A DNA stretch of 64,000 bases from Actinokineospora bangkokensis (lineage in GTDB: Bacteria; Actinomycetota; Actinomycetes; Mycobacteriales; Pseudonocardiaceae). Every line of letters starts with the position of its first letter. The first letter of the stretch is position 1. The notes below the pieces were generated by a model, which saw only the letters and a program-made list of their open reading frames with translations, ran no database searches and was not told where the DNA came from. Position numbers and translations under genes: made by a program. The DNA lies in the NCBI RefSeq assembly GCF_001940455.1, contig NZ_MKQR01000009.1:657074-721073 (forward strand). The letters run 5' to 3'. Below, piece after piece: positions 1 through 16,415 of this stretch.

Positions 1-3000
1 TCGACCCGACCGCGTTCGCCGCCACCACCGCCGCCGAGCCGCTGCTGGAGCTGCGGTGGACCCCGGTGGACCTGCCCGCCGCCGAGCCGGGCCCGGACAC
101 GTGGCAGGTCGTGGGCGAGGACGTCTTCGGCGTCGTCGGGCTGCCCGGTGCCGCGCGGGCGTTGTGCGTGGCAGGGGGTGAGCCGCGCGAGCAGACCCAC
201 CGGGTGCTCGCTGCGTTGCAGGACGCCTTGGCGGGCGAGGACCGGTTGGTGGTCCTCACCCGGGGTGCCATGGGCGAGGACGACGACGCGGTGGACTTGG
301 CGGGGGCGGCGGTGTGGGGCCTGGTGCGCTCGGCCACCACCGAGCACCCGGACCGGTTCGCCGTGGTGGACACCGACGAGGCGTCCGTGCCGCTGCTGCC
401 CGCCGTCCTCGCGGCCGGGCTGGGCGAGGCCGTGCTGCGCGGCGGGGAGTGCCGGGTGCTGGGCCTGGCCAAGCCACGCGGACCGCGGGGGCCGGCGCGG
501 CCGGTGGCCGAGGGCACGGCGGTGATCACCGGCGGCACCGGCGACATCGGCGCCGAGGTCGCCCGGCACCTGGCGACCCACCACGGGGTGCGCGACCTGC
601 TGCTGCTCAGCCGCACGGGCTCGGCCCCGGAGCTGGCGGCGGAGCTGACGGCCCTGGGCGCGACGGCCCGCGTCCGCGCCTGCGACGTGGCCGACCGCGC
701 CGCGCTGGCCGCCGCCCTCGACGAGGTCGAGCGGGTGGGGTCGGTGTTCCACGCCGCCGGGGTCGTCGACGACGCCGTGCTGACCGGCCTGACCCCCGGT
801 CACCTCGACCGCACGCTCGCGGCCAAGCTGGACGGCGCGCGGTGGCTGCACGAGCTGACCGAGGACCACCAGCTCAGCCACTTCGTGCTGTTCTCCTCGA
901 TCGCGGGCCTGCTCGGCAGCGCGGGGCAGGGCAACCACGCCGCCGCCAACGCTGCCCTCGACGCCTTCGCCCGCCACCGCCACACCCTCGGCCTGCCCGC
1001 CACGTCGCTGGCGTGGGGGCCGTGGGAGGGCGGCACGGTGGGCAGGCTGTCGGCCGCCGACACCGCCCGCATGGCCCGCGGCGGGCTGCGGATGCTCGAC
1101 GCCGCCAGCGGGATGGCCCTGCTGGACGCGGCCCTGGACTCGCCGGAGGCGGTGCTCGCGCCCGTCCTCGTCGGCGGACCGGCGACCGTGGCCGACCAGG
1201 TGCCGCCGCTGCTGCGCGGGGTCGTCGGCCCCGCCCGCCGCCGCACCGCCCGCACCGGCGCGGCCACGGGTGGGCTGGCCGCCGCCCTGGCCGGGGTCGC
1301 GGCCGGGCAGCGGCACGAGCTTGTGGTGGACGTGGTGCGCCGGGAGGTCGCCGGGGTGCTGGGCCACGCCAGCGCGCGCGACGTCGACCCGCACCGCACG
1401 TTCAAGGACCTCGGGTTCGACTCGCTGACCGCGGTCGACCTGCGCAACCGGCTCTCGGCCGCGACCGGGCTGCGGTTGCAGGCCTCGCTGGTCTTCGACT
1501 ACCCGGACGCCACCGCGCTGGCCGGGTTCCTGCTCGACTCGCTGGCGGGCACCACCCCGGCACCGGCCACGACCGCGCCACGCGCCTCGGCGGACGAGCC
1601 GATCGCGATCGTCGGCATGGCCTGCCGGTTCCCCGGCGGCGCGGACTCGCCCGCCGCGCTGTGGGAGCTGGTGGCCGCGGGCACCGACGCCATCGGCCCG
1701 TTCCCGGTCGACCGCGGCTGGACGGCCACCGGCGGGGTCGGCGGGTTCGTGCACACCGCCACCGAGTTCGACGCGGAGTTCTTCGGCATCTCCCCGCGCG
1801 AGGCGCTGGGCATGGACCCGCAGCAGCGGTTGACCCTGGAGTGCGCCTGGGAGGCGCTGGAGCGCGCCGGGATCGACCCGCACGGCCTGCGCCGCAGCGA
1901 CACCGGGGTGTTCATCGGCCTGTCGCACTCGGTGTACCAGGACGCGGGGGGCGGGCTGGACGAGGCGAAGGGCTTCGCCGTCACCGGTACCTCCCCGAGC
2001 GTGGCGTCCGGGCGCATCGCCTACGTGCTGGGCCTGGAGGGGCCGACGCTGTCGGTGGACACGGCGTGCTCGTCGTCGCTGGTCGCGGTGCACCTGGCGG
2101 TGCAGGCGCTGCGCCGCGGCGAGTGCGGGCTGGCGCTGGTCGGCGGGGTCAGCGTGATGGCCACCGAGGGCCTGTTCGCGGAGTTCGAGCTGCAGGGCGG
2201 GTTGGCCGCCGACGGCCGGTGCAAGGCCTTCGCCGACGCCGCCGACGGCACCAGTTGGGGCGAGGGCGCCGGGGTCGTGGTGGTGGAGCGGCTGTCGGAC
2301 GCCCGCCGGGCCGGGCACCACGTGCTCGCGGTCGTGCGCGGCAGCGCGGTGAACTCCGACGGCGCCTCCAACGGGCTGACCGCCCCCAACGGGCCCTCCC
2401 AGCAGCGGGTGATCACCCGGGCGCTGGCCGACGCCGGGCTGGCGCCGTCCGAGGTGGACGTGGTGGAGGCGCACGGCACCGGCACCACGCTGGGCGACCC
2501 GATCGAGGCGCAAGCCCTGCTGGCCACTTACGGGCAGGACCGCGCTGAGCCGCTGTGGTTGGGGTCGGTGAAGTCCAACCTCGGCCACACCCAGGCCGCG
2601 GCGGGCATGGCCGGGCTGATCAAGCTGGTGGAGTCGATGCGGCACGGCACGCTGCCGCGCACCCTGCACGTCGACGCCCCGTCCACCCACGTCGACTGGA
2701 CCGCGGGCGCGGTGGAGCTGATCACCGAGAACCGGCCGTGGCCCCAGGTGGACCGCCCCCGCCGGGGCGCGGTGTCGGCGTTCGGGATCGGGGGCACCAA
2801 CGCCCACGTCGTCCTGGAGCACGACCCCGCCCCGGACCCGGTGCCCGCCGCCGAGGACGGCCCCCGGGTGCCGCTGGTGCTCTCGGCCCGCACGACGACC
2901 TCCCTGGCCGACCAGGCCGCGGCGCTGCGGGCGACCCTGGCGGCCGACGCCGACTGGCACCCCGCCGCCGTGGCCCACCGGCTGACCACCACCCGCGGCC

Positions 3001-6000
3001 GGTTCGACCACCGCGCCGCCGTCCTGGCCGAAGACCGCGCCGGGCTGCTGGCCGGGCTCGACGCCGTGGCCACCGGCGCCGAGGACGAGCGCGTGGTGCG
3101 CGGCAGCGCGGCGGTCGCCGGCAAGCCGGTGTTCGTCTTCCCCGGCCAGGGCGCGCAGTGGGCGGGCATGGGCGCGGAGCTGTTCGAGTCGGCGCCGGTG
3201 TTCCGCGCCGCGGTGCTGGACTGCGAGCGCGCCTTCGCCGAGCACGTCGACTGGTCGCTGGTCGAGGTGCTGACCGGCGCCGCGGGGGCGCCCGGCCTGG
3301 ACCGGATCGACGTGGTGCAACCGGCGCTGTTCGCGGTGATGGTCGCGTTGTCACGGCTGTGGCGCGCGCACGGGGTGGAGCCCGCGGCCGTGCTGGGCCA
3401 CTCCCAGGGCGAGATCGCCGCCGCGCACATCGCCGGTGGGCTGTCGCTCGCCGACGCCGCGCGGGTGGTGACCCTGCGCAGCAAGGCGCTGCGCGCGCTG
3501 AGCGGGTTGGGCGGCATGGTGTCGGTGGGGTTGCCCGCCGAGCAGGCGTCCGTGCTGGCCCACGCGAACGGGCTCGCCGTGGCCGCGCGCAACGGGTCGC
3601 GCTCGACCACCGTCTCCGGTGACGCTGGCGCCATCCCCGCGTTCCTGGCCGACTGCGAGGCCCGGGGCGTGCGCGCCAAGCAGGTGCCGGTGGACTACGC
3701 CTCGCACTCCGAGCACGTCGAGCGCATCCGCGACGACCTGCTCACCGCCCTGGCGGGCATCGCCCCCGTCAGCGGGGACGTGGCGTTCCACTCGACCGTG
3801 CGCGGGCGCGTGGTCGACACCGCCGAGCTGACCGCCGAGTACTGGTACGACAACCTGCGCGAGCAGGTGCGCTTCGACGACGGGGTGCGCGCCCTGCTCG
3901 ACCGCGAGCACGGGGTGTTCCTGGAGATGAGCCCGCACCCGGTGCTGGTGCTGGGCATCGAGGGCACCATCGATGAACTGGCCGCCCCCGCGGTCGCCCT
4001 CGGGTCGCTGCGCCGCGGCCACGGTGGTCCGGGGGAGTTCCTGACCGCGTTGGCCCGCGCCCACGCCCACGGCGTCGACCCAGACTGGGACGCGGTGTTC
4101 GCCGAGGTCCCCGAGCCGCTGCGGCGCGTCCCCACCGAGCTGGCCACGCGCCTGCCCACCTACCGGTTCCAGCGCCGCCACCACTGGCCGCGCGGGTCGG
4201 CCGCCGACACCGCCGGGGCGCTGGCGGCGGGGCTGGGTGCCACCGGGCACCCGTTCCTGGGCGCGGTGGTGGACCTGCCCGGCACCGGCGGGTTCGCGAT
4301 GCTCGGCCGGGTCTCCACCACCACCCACCCCTGGCTGGCAGACCACGCCGTCGCGGGCACCGTCCTGCTGCCGGGCACGGCGTTCGTGGAGTTGGCCCTG
4401 ACCGCGGCCACCCGGGCGGGGTGCGCGCACCTGGACGAGCTGACCCTGGCCACGCCGCTGGTGCTGCCGCCGGGGGCGGCGCTGCGGCTCCAGGTCGCGG
4501 TGGGCGCCGCGCAGGACGGCCGCCGCCCGGTCGAGGTGTTCTCGCTGCGCGAAGACGCCACCGAGGGCGAACCGTGGACCAAGCACGCCACCGGCTTCGC
4601 CTCCGACACCCCCGCCGCCACGCCCGCCGGGTCCGCCCAGTGGCCGCCCGCGGGGGCCACCGAGATCGACGTGACCGCCCTCTACGCCTCCGCCGAGGCG
4701 GCCGGGTTGCACTACGGGCCCACCTTCGCGGGGCTGCGGCGGGCGTGGCGCCACGGCGACGAGCTGTTCGCCGAGATCGCCCTGGCGCCCGAGGACGAGC
4801 AGGCCGCGGACAGGTTCCGCCTGCACCCCGCGCTGTTCGACGCCGGTCTGCACGTGCTCAACGCCCCCGCCGACGGTCCGAGCACCGGCGAGGCCCGGGT
4901 GGAGCTGCCGTTCTCCTGGACGGGGGTGCGGCTGGCCGACAGCGGTAGCACTGCGGCCCGTGTGCGGATCACCCCGGGTGCGGACGGGGTCGCGATGACC
5001 CTGTCCGACGAGCACGGCGCTGTTCTCGGCTCGGTCGGTGGGCTGCTGCTGCGCCCGTTCACCCCCGAGCAGTTGGCGGCGGGCAAGCGGGCCGCGGGCG
5101 GCGGAGTGCTGGGCGTGGACTGGGTGCCGGTGGACCTGCCGCCCGCGGGCGCCCCGGTGGCGGCGGTGTTCGCGGACATCACCGGCGAGTCGCCGCTCGA
5201 CGCCGCCGCGCACGCCTTGGAGCTGGTGCAGTCGGCGGGTCCAGACCACCTGGTGCTGGTGACCCGGGGTGCGGTGGCGGTGGACGGCACCGAGCGCCCC
5301 GACCCGGCCCTGGCGGCCGCGTGGGGGCTGGTGCGCTCGGCGCAGACCGAGGCGCCGGGCCGGTTCCTGCTCGTCGACACCGACAGCGCCGCCGAGGTCC
5401 CCGCCGACCTCGTGGCTCGGGCCGTGCGGGCGGGGGAGACCCAGGTGGCCCTGCGCGGCGGCAAGCCCCGCGTGCCGAGGCTGGCCCCCGCCCCCGCCGG
5501 GGACGCCACCGGGCTGGACCCGGCGCGCGCGGTGCTGATCACCGGTGGCACCGGTGGTCTGGGCGCGCTGCTGGCCCGCCACCTCGTCGCGGCGCACGGC
5601 GTCCGCTCGCTGGTGCTGCTGAGCAGGCAGGGCCCCGACGCCCCGGGCGCCGCCGCGCTGCGCGAGGAGCTGGCGGCGGCGGGCGCCGAGGTCACCATCA
5701 CCGCCTGCGACGTCGCCGACCGCGACCAGCTCGCCCGCGCGCTGCGGGGGCACGAGCTGGGGGCGGTCGTGCACACCGCGGGTGTGCTCGACGACGGTGT
5801 GGTGGCCTCGCTCGACCGCGACCGGCTCGCGGCGGTGTTCGGCGCCAAGGTCGACGGCGCCCGGCACCTGCACGAGCTGACCGCGGGGATGGACCTGGAC
5901 GCGTTCGTGCTGTTCTCCTCCGCCGCCGGTGTGCTCGGTGGGGCGGGGCAGGCCAACTACGCCGCCGCGAACGCCGCGGTGGACGCGCTGGCCGAGCGCA

Positions 6001-6798
6001 GGCGCGCCGAGGGGCTGCCCGGGGTGTCGCTGGCGTGGGGCCCGTGGGCGACGGCGACCGGGCTCACCGGCGACCTGGGCGAGGCGGGGCGGGCCCGGTT
6101 GGCCAGGGCGGGCACCGTCGCGCTGCGCGACGACGAGGGCCTGGAGCTGTTCGACCGGGCGCTGGGCGGGTCGCGGGCGCTGGTGTTCGCCGCCCGCCTG
6201 GACCTGGCCGCGCTGCGGGCCAGGGGCAGCGCGCTGCCCGCGGTGCTGCGCGGACTGGTGCCCGCTGCCGCCGCCACCGCCGCCCCGGAGGCGCCGGTGG
6301 CCGACCAGCTGCGCGGGCTCGGGCCCGAGGAGCGCGCCGAGGCGCTGGGGGCGCAGCTGCGCCGCCAGGTCGCGGGCGTGCTGGGGTTCGCCTCAGCGGA
6401 CGACATCGAGGAGCTGCGCCCGTTCAAGGAGCTGGGCTTCGACTCGCTGACCGCGGTGGAGCTGCGCAACCGGCTCAGCGCGGCCACCGGGCTGCGGCTG
6501 CCCCCGACCCTGGTGTTCGACCACCCGACGCCGCGGGCGCTGGCCGCGCACCTGCTGGCGGAGCTGGCCCCGGACGGCGACACCCCGTCGGTGCTCGACG
6601 AGCTGGAGCGGGTGGAGGCCGCACTGGCCGGGTTGGGCGCCGACGACCTGCTGCGCACCACCGCGATGGCGCGGATGGCCGAGCTGGTGCGCCGCTGGGG
6701 GCCGGGCGCCCCCGAGCCGGTGGGCACCGGGGACGAGCCGTCGCCCGCGGCCGACGACGACCTGTTCGAGATGCTGGGACAGCGCTACGGAGGCGTCA

Positions 6799-6809
<11 letters not shown>
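1..6809 (+). CDS. Modular type I polyketide synthase, 5' end outside window (KR-ACP | KS-AT-DH-KR-ACP)
   Basis: The reading frame is open from base 3, so the gene starts upstream. Domain order: KR (Rossmann motif near 520-545), ACP (DSL serine codon 1422-1424), KS (from about 1590, active Cys codon 2067-2069, EAHGTGT and KSNLGH histidines present), AT (from about 3130; GHSQG serine; YASH motif, which in this family indicates methylmalonyl-CoA), DH (from about 4245; HAVAG-x-x-LLPG histidine motif and a later FDAGLH aspartate motif), KR (from about 5525; LDD motif, B-type, catalytic Tyr codon 5958-5960), ACP (Ser codon 6444-6446) and a C-terminal docking tail. There is no ER, so the complete module should leave an alpha,beta-double bond. 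In the first KR the catalytic Tyr is His (codon 936-938). The KS loop after DRGW is about 14 residues shorter than in the next PKS. The gene overlaps the next PKS by 11 bases, so this is the penultimate protein of the assembly line. Confidence 0.96.
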
Positions 6810-12024
<5,215 letters not shown>

Positions 12025-12031
12025 ACGCGCT

Positions 12032-12075
12032 GAACGCCCCGCCTCCCCGGACACACCGGGGGAGGCGGGGCGTTC
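12032..12075. terminator. Bidirectional terminator between convergent PKS and aldo/keto reductase genes
   Basis: A perfect 17-bp inverted repeat (arms 12032-12048 and 12059-12075, 10-nt loop) sits 8 bases after the PKS stop and 22 bases before the end of the convergent gene. There is no T-run, as is common in actinomycetes. Confidence 0.85.
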
Positions 12076-12096
12076 GGCGTCACCGGGTCCGATGGG

Positions 12097-12948
12097 TCAG
12101 ACGGGGGTGATGGCGTCGAGCCGCTTGTACTGCTCGTCGGACAGCTCCAGCTCGGCCGCGGCGTGGTTCTCCTCCAGGTGGGCCACCGAGGAGGTGCCGG
12201 GGATGAGCAGGATCGCGGGGGAGCGGTGCAGCAGCCACGCCAGGGCCACCTGGGAGGCGGTGGCGCCCAGCTCGGCGGCGATCTCCGGGATCACCCCGGC
12301 CTCGCGCGCCAGCGACCCCTTGCCCACCGGGTGCCAGGGGATGAACGCGATGCCCTCCCGCTCGCACAGCTCCAGCACGGCCTCGTGCTTGCGGTCGGTG
12401 AGGTTGTACCGGTTCTGCACGCTGGCGACGGGCACGTGCTCGCGGGCCAGCTCCAGCTCCTCGACGGTGACCTCGGAGAGCCCGACGTGGCGGACCCGGC
12501 CGTCGGCGCGCAGCCCGGCCAGGGCGCGGAACTGCTCGACCGCGGGGACGGTCGGGTCGAGGCGGTGCAGCTGGTAGAGGTCGATGCGGTCGACCCCGAG
12601 GCGGCGCAGGCTCAGCTCGGCCTGCTGGCGCAGGTACTCCGGGCGCCCGAGGGGCACGTAGGAGAACGGCCCGGGGCGGCACTGCCCGCCCTTGGTGGCG
12701 ATGACCAGGTCCTCGGGGTAGGGGTGCAGGGTCTCGCGGATCAGCTCCTCGTTGGTGCCGGGCCCGTAGGCGTCGGCGGTGTCGATGAGCCGCACGCCCA
12801 GCTCCACCGCCCGGCGCAGCACCGCCCGCGCGCCGTCGGGGTCGGCCGGTGGTCCCCACCCGCCGTCGCCGGTCAGCCGCAGCGCGCCGAACCCGCTGCG
12901 GCCGACGACGAGGTCCCCACCGAGGGCGAAGGTCCCCGGCACTGCCAT
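12097..12948 (-). CDS. Aldo/keto reductase
   Basis: 283 residues, an NADPH-dependent (beta/alpha)8 reductase. The AKR tetrad is visible: Asp and Tyr in DTADAYG, Lys in IATKGG, His in YQLHRLD. The C-terminal LIPGTSS segment is the NADPH phosphate-binding motif. The start is ATG with AGGGAG five bases upstream. It lies 43 bases after the FkbM methyltransferase gene on the same strand and could be its last cotranscribed partner. AKRs in macrolide clusters (EryBII/TylCII type) reduce deoxysugar intermediates. That role fits the context but cannot be read from the sequence, and a general detoxifying reductase remains possible. Confidence 0.88.
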   Translation of the reverse strand: MAVPGTFALGGDLVVGRSGFGALRLTGDGGWGPPADPDGARAVLRRAVELGVRLIDTADAYGPGTNEELIRETLHPYPEDLVIATKGGQCRPGPFSYVPLGRPEYLRQQAELSLRRLGVDRIDLYQLHRLDPTVPAVEQFRALAGLRADGRVRHVGLSEVTVEELELAREHVPVASVQNRYNLTDRKHEAVLELCEREGIAFIPWHPVGKGSLAREAGVIPEIAAELGATASQVALAWLLHRSPAILLIPGTSSVAHLEENHAAAELELSDEQYKRLDAITPV

Positions 12949-12991
12949 GTGCGCTCCCTGCTGGTGCTCGGGTCCGAGGACAGGCCCTAGG

Positions 12992-13744
12992 TCAGTTGCC
13001 GCCGGAGACGGGGCGGCGGGCGTGCACGAGGAACATGTCCTGGTCCTCGGGGATCAGCGGCGCCCGGTCGGGGGAGACGGCGTAGCCGTGCTCGGTCAGC
13101 AGCGAGCACACGTCGTCGAGCAGGCCGTTGACGTCGTGCACCTCGATGACGAACGCCTCGATCCGCGCCCAGTCCTGTTCGGACAGCCCGCGCAGCACCT
13201 CCAGCTCGGCGCCCTCGACGTCGATCTTGACCAGGTCGATGGTGCCGCGCTCGGGCCGCCGCGCCAGCACCGACGACAGCGTCGTCACCGGCACCTCCAG
13301 CCGCATGGCGGTCTCCAGCAGCGGGATGAGCAGGGTCTTCTGCTCGGGGTAGCGGGTGGAGTTGGCCGGGGCCTGCGGGTAGAAGGTGAAGGTGGCCGAG
13401 GAGTCCTCCTCGGTGCCCAGCGCCGTCGGGTACACCGTGACGTCCTCGGCGCCGTGCAGCTCCAGGTTCTTCTCCAGCGCCAGCAGGGTGCGCGGCATGG
13501 GCTCGAAGGCCAGCACCGTCGCGCCGGGGCGGGCGGCCTTGACCCCCAGGGAGAACATGCCGACGTTGGCGCCGATGTCGAGCACCAGCGCGTCCTCGGG
13601 CAGCCGGTCGATCTCCTGGGCGTAGGTGTCGCCGTCGAGGATCTCCGAGTACACGAAGCGCAGTTCGATGTAGTAGCCGTCCGGGTCGGTCGGGGCGTAG
13701 CACTTGAACTCGCGGGACAGCTCTACCAGGCTGATGTCGCTCAC
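12992..13744 (-). CDS. FkbM-family SAM-dependent methyltransferase
   Basis: 250 residues. The SAM-binding motif [12 protein letters not shown] is followed by FEPMP and by the [19 protein letters not shown] signature of the FkbM family, whose members O-methylate sugar or polyketide hydroxyls. The GTG start overlaps the stop of the upstream glycosyltransferase by four bases (GTGA), with GGAGG five bases upstream, so the two are translationally coupled. Likely role: O-methylation of the sugar transferred by its partner, or of the aglycone. The target is inferred only from position. Confidence 0.9.
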   Translation of the reverse strand: MSDISLVELSREFKCYAPTDPDGYYIELRFVYSEILDGDTYAQEIDRLPEDALVLDIGANVGMFSLGVKAARPGATVLAFEPMPRTLLALEKNLELHGAEDVTVYPTALGTEEDSSATFTFYPQAPANSTRYPEQKTLLIPLLETAMRLEVPVTTLSSVLARRPERGTIDLVKIDVEGAELEVLRGLSEQDWARIEAFVIEVHDVNGLLDDVCSLLTEHGYAVSPDRAPLIPEDQDMFLVHARRPVSGGN

Positions 13745-14973
13745 CGGTCCTCCAGGACTCGTTCGTTGGCCACTCGTTCGATGACGTCCGCCGCGGCCGG
13801 TGCCCCGCCGGATCTGTGGATGTGCTCGCGCATCGCGCCCAGCCGCCGCGCCGCGGCCGGGTCGTCGGCCACCGCCTCCACCGCGCGGCGCACGGCCGCC
13901 CCGGTGACCTCGGCGGCCGGGAGGGTGGTGCCCAGGCCCAGCTCGGCCAGGCGCGCGCCGTTGGCGATGGCCTCGGGGTGGCTGGGCACGGCCACGACCG
14001 GGACGGCGTGCGCCAGCGCCTCCATGACGCTGCCCATGCCCGCCTGGCAGACGAACGCCGCGGCGTGCGCGAGGACCTGCGGGTGCCGCACCCAGCTGTG
14101 CGCCTCGACGTTGGGCGGCAGCGGGCCCAGGTCGTCGGGGGTGAACCGGCCGCCGAGGGTGATCACCACGTGCCAGTCGGAGTCGGTGAAGGCGCGCACG
14201 CAGTCGGTGAACAGCCCGAGCCGGTCGTTGGAGGTGGTGCCCAGCGACAGCAGCAGGACGCGGCCCGCGCCCGCGGGGGGCTGCCAGGCGCCGTCGCCGG
14301 GCTGGGCGGGCAGGCACGGGCCCGCGAAGGTGTAGCGGTCGTCGAAGCGGTCGGCGTCGGGCTGGAACCCGCGCGGCACGTAGGCCACGACCCGCTCGTC
14401 GGGGTGGGCGGCGAAGGCGTCGGTGGTCGCCCCGGGCAGCCCGTGCGCGGCGAACAGCGACACCAGCGCGGCGCCGAAGGAGGCCAGCCGCTGGGCCTCG
14501 GCGGCGTCGTCGCGCTCGCCGATGCGGACGCTGCCGGGGGTGAACGGCTCGCGGTCGATGGTGGTGGGCACCAGCTGCACGGCGGGGATGCCCGCCCGCG
14601 CGGTGACCAGCCGGGCCGGGGCCCACAGGGCGGAGTCGAAGGCGAGCAGGTCCGGCCGGTCGGCGGCGACGAGGTCGGCGATGGCGCGCGAGGCCTTGAT
14701 CACGTCGAGGAAGACGTCCTTGCTCGCCTCGGCCCAGTCGTCCTCGGTGAGCCCGGCCAGCGACGGCAGCTCCGCCAGCGGCGGGTCGAACGGCAGCGGG
14801 TCGCCGCCCGCGGCGACCACGGCGGGGGCGAAGCGCTCGGCGACGACCACGCGCACCCGGTGCCCGCGCCCGGCCAGCTCGGCCACGACCGCCAGGTTCG
14901 GGGTGACGTGGCCGGGGGTCGGGTACAGCAGGAAGAGGACGTCGCGGCCGGCCTGCTCGGTGTCCCGGGGCAT
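13741..14973 (-). CDS. Macrolide-type glycosyltransferase GT1 (GT-B fold)
   Basis: 410 residues of the MGT branch of family GT1. The N-terminal acceptor half has PTPGHVTP, whose His is the catalytic base. The C-terminal donor half has LLSLGTTSND and HSWVRHPQVL. The usual donor-phosphate HAGMGS motif reads CQAGMGS, so that His is replaced. The start at 14973 has no Shine-Dalgarno sequence but lies 7 nt after a TACGGT -10 element, so the mRNA is probably leaderless. It heads a coupled group with the FkbM methyltransferase and perhaps the aldo/keto reductase. Likely job: attaching a deoxysugar to the macrolide. Confidence 0.92.
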   Translation of the reverse strand: MPRDTEQAGRDVLFLLYPTPGHVTPNLAVVAELAGRGHRVRVVVAERFAPAVVAAGGDPLPFDPPLAELPSLAGLTEDDWAEASKDVFLDVIKASRAIADLVAADRPDLLAFDSALWAPARLVTARAGIPAVQLVPTTIDREPFTPGSVRIGERDDAAEAQRLASFGAALVSLFAAHGLPGATTDAFAAHPDERVVAYVPRGFQPDADRFDDRYTFAGPCLPAQPGDGAWQPPAGAGRVLLLSLGTTSNDRLGLFTDCVRAFTDSDWHVVITLGGRFTPDDLGPLPPNVEAHSWVRHPQVLAHAAAFVCQAGMGSVMEALAHAVPVVAVPSHPEAIANGARLAELGLGTTLPAAEVTGAAVRRAVEAVADDPAAARRLGAMREHIHRSGGAPAAADVIERVANERVLEDR

Positions 14974-14980
14974 AGCACGG

Positions 14981-14986
14981 ACCGTA
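14981..14986 (-). promoter_or_regulatory. Probable -10 element of GT1 promoter (TACGGT)
   Basis: TACGGT on the minus strand ends 7 nt before the ATG, which puts transcription start at the start codon. It lies 41 nt downstream of the PAS-LuxR-like operator at 15028-15043, the same geometry as at three other promoters in the window. Confidence 0.6.
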
Positions 14987-15027
14987 GCGGCGACCGCCGG
15001 GCCCGCGGCGCTACCGGGGAGAAGACT

Positions 15028-15043
15028 AGTGGGACTTCCACAG
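15028..15043 (-). promoter_or_regulatory. PAS-LuxR (PimM-type) operator candidate, GT1 promoter
   Basis: The minus strand reads CTGTGGAAGTCCCACT, 11 of 16 matches to the PimM consensus CTVGGGAWWTCCCBAG. The sequence match is the weakest of four, but its distance to the -10 element (41 nt) equals the others. Confidence 0.5.
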
Positions 15044-15148
15044 TGTTCCCGCCGCGCGCCCCCGGACCGCCGCGCGCCCGCTGTGATGGGGGACCGCAGG
15101 CGCGCGGGGGACGACCCGGGCGCGGTGTCGACGGCCTTGGAGGTGCCG

Positions 15149-16372
15149 GTGCACGCGGTGTTCTTCACCTTCCCCCTGCACGGCCACGTGAACCCGACGC
15201 TGGGGCTGGTGGCGGAGCTGGTCCGCCGCGGCCACCGCGTCACCTACGCCACCACCCCGGAGTTCGCGGGCGCGGTGGCCGGGGCGGGGGCGCGGCCGCT
15301 GATCTACGACAACGTCATGCCCCGCTCGCTGGACCTTGTGATCAAGCCGCCGGGGGAGGTCTCGCACGAGGAGTTCCACGCCTCGATCCTGACCATCACC
15401 GACGAGGGCTTCGCCCCGCTGGACCAAGCCCACGACGCACTCGACGGCGACCGCCCGGACGTGGTGCTGCACGACCTGACCGCCTTCCACACCGGACGGG
15501 CGCTGGCGCTGCGCTGGGGCGTGCCCGCGGTGCAGCTGTGCACGACGATCGTGTTCAACGAGGCGTTCAACCCGTACCTGCGCTTCACCGGGCTGCACCC
15601 GGAGATCGATCCGGCGCACCCGGCGATCACCGGTGAGCGGGAGGTGGTGGTGAAGGCGTTGGCGGGGCAGGGGTTGGACATGACCCCCGAGCAGTTCCGC
15701 GCCGACCAGTCCGCGGTGCGCGCGAGCCTGGTGTTCCTGCCGCGCGAGCTCCAGGTGGGGCAGGAGCACTTCGGGCCGGAGTACGCGTTCGTGGGTCCGT
15801 GCCTGTCCGAGCGGGCGTTCCAGGGCGAGTGGGTGCCCACCACCCCGCGGGACCCGCAGCGGCCGCTGGTGGTCGTCGCGTTCGGCACCTTCGGCTACAC
15901 CAGCCAGGGGCGGCTGTTCGCCGAGTGCGTGCGCGAGTTCGCCGACAAGCCGTGGCAGGTGGTGCTGGTGGTGGGCAACCGGGTGGACCCCGCGGAGCTG
16001 GAACCGCTGCCGGACAACGTCGAGGTGCACCGGTGGGTGCCGCAGCTGGCGCTGCTGGCCGAGACCGACGTGTTCGTCTCGCACGCGGGGATGGGCAGCG
16101 TGGTCGAGGCGCTGTGGACGCGCACGCCGGTGGTGCTGCTGCCGCAGCTGACCGAGCAGGACCTGGTGGCCGAGCAGGTGGCGGAGCTGGGGGTGGGCCG
16201 GGTGGTGCCGCGCGAGGAATTGGGTGGCGCGGCGGTGGCGGCGGCGGTGGAGTCGCTGCTGGCCGACGACGGGATCGGTGAGCGCCTGGACCGCCTGCGC
16301 GCGGCCATGGTCGACGCCGGTGGCGCCGTGGCGGCGGCCGACGTGGTGGAGGGCGTCGCCCAAGCCGGGTGA
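15149..16372 (+). CDS. Macrolide-type glycosyltransferase GT2 (GT-B fold)
   Basis: 407 residues if GTG 15149 is used, which has GGAGG five bases upstream. An in-frame ATG at 15086 and GTG at 15125 would add 21 or 8 residues. The acceptor half shows FPLHGHVNPTL with the catalytic His. The donor half shows VVAFGTFGY, VHRWVPQL and an intact SHAGMGSVVEAL motif with the phosphate-contacting His. It is transcribed divergently from GT1 across about 0.1 kb and ends at a strong hairpin. Likely a deoxysugar transferase for the macrolide; donor and acceptor are unknown. Confidence 0.92.
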   Translation: MHAVFFTFPLHGHVNPTLGLVAELVRRGHRVTYATTPEFAGAVAGAGARPLIYDNVMPRSLDLVIKPPGEVSHEEFHASILTITDEGFAPLDQAHDALDGDRPDVVLHDLTAFHTGRALALRWGVPAVQLCTTIVFNEAFNPYLRFTGLHPEIDPAHPAITGEREVVVKALAGQGLDMTPEQFRADQSAVRASLVFLPRELQVGQEHFGPEYAFVGPCLSERAFQGEWVPTTPRDPQRPLVVVAFGTFGYTSQGRLFAECVREFADKPWQVVLVVGNRVDPAELEPLPDNVEVHRWVPQLALLAETDVFVSHAGMGSVVEALWTRTPVVLLPQLTEQDLVAEQVAELGVGRVVPREELGGAAVAAAVESLLADDGIGERLDRLRAAMVDAGGAVAAADVVEGVAQAG

Positions 16373-16414
16373 GCGAGAGGGGGAGGCCGCCGGGTGGTGG
16401 CCTCCCCCTCTCGC
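16373..16414. terminator. Bidirectional terminator between GT2 and the GH20 gene
   Basis: A perfect 16-bp inverted repeat (16373-16388 with 16399-16414, 10-nt loop) exactly fills the gap between two convergent stop codons. Confidence 0.85.
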
Positions 16415-16415
16415 G

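Noticed and set aside
12975-12990. PimM-like site (11/16) upstream of the aldo/keto reductase
   Set aside because: A -10 at the usual 40-nt distance would fall inside the coding region, and no TAnnnT is present.
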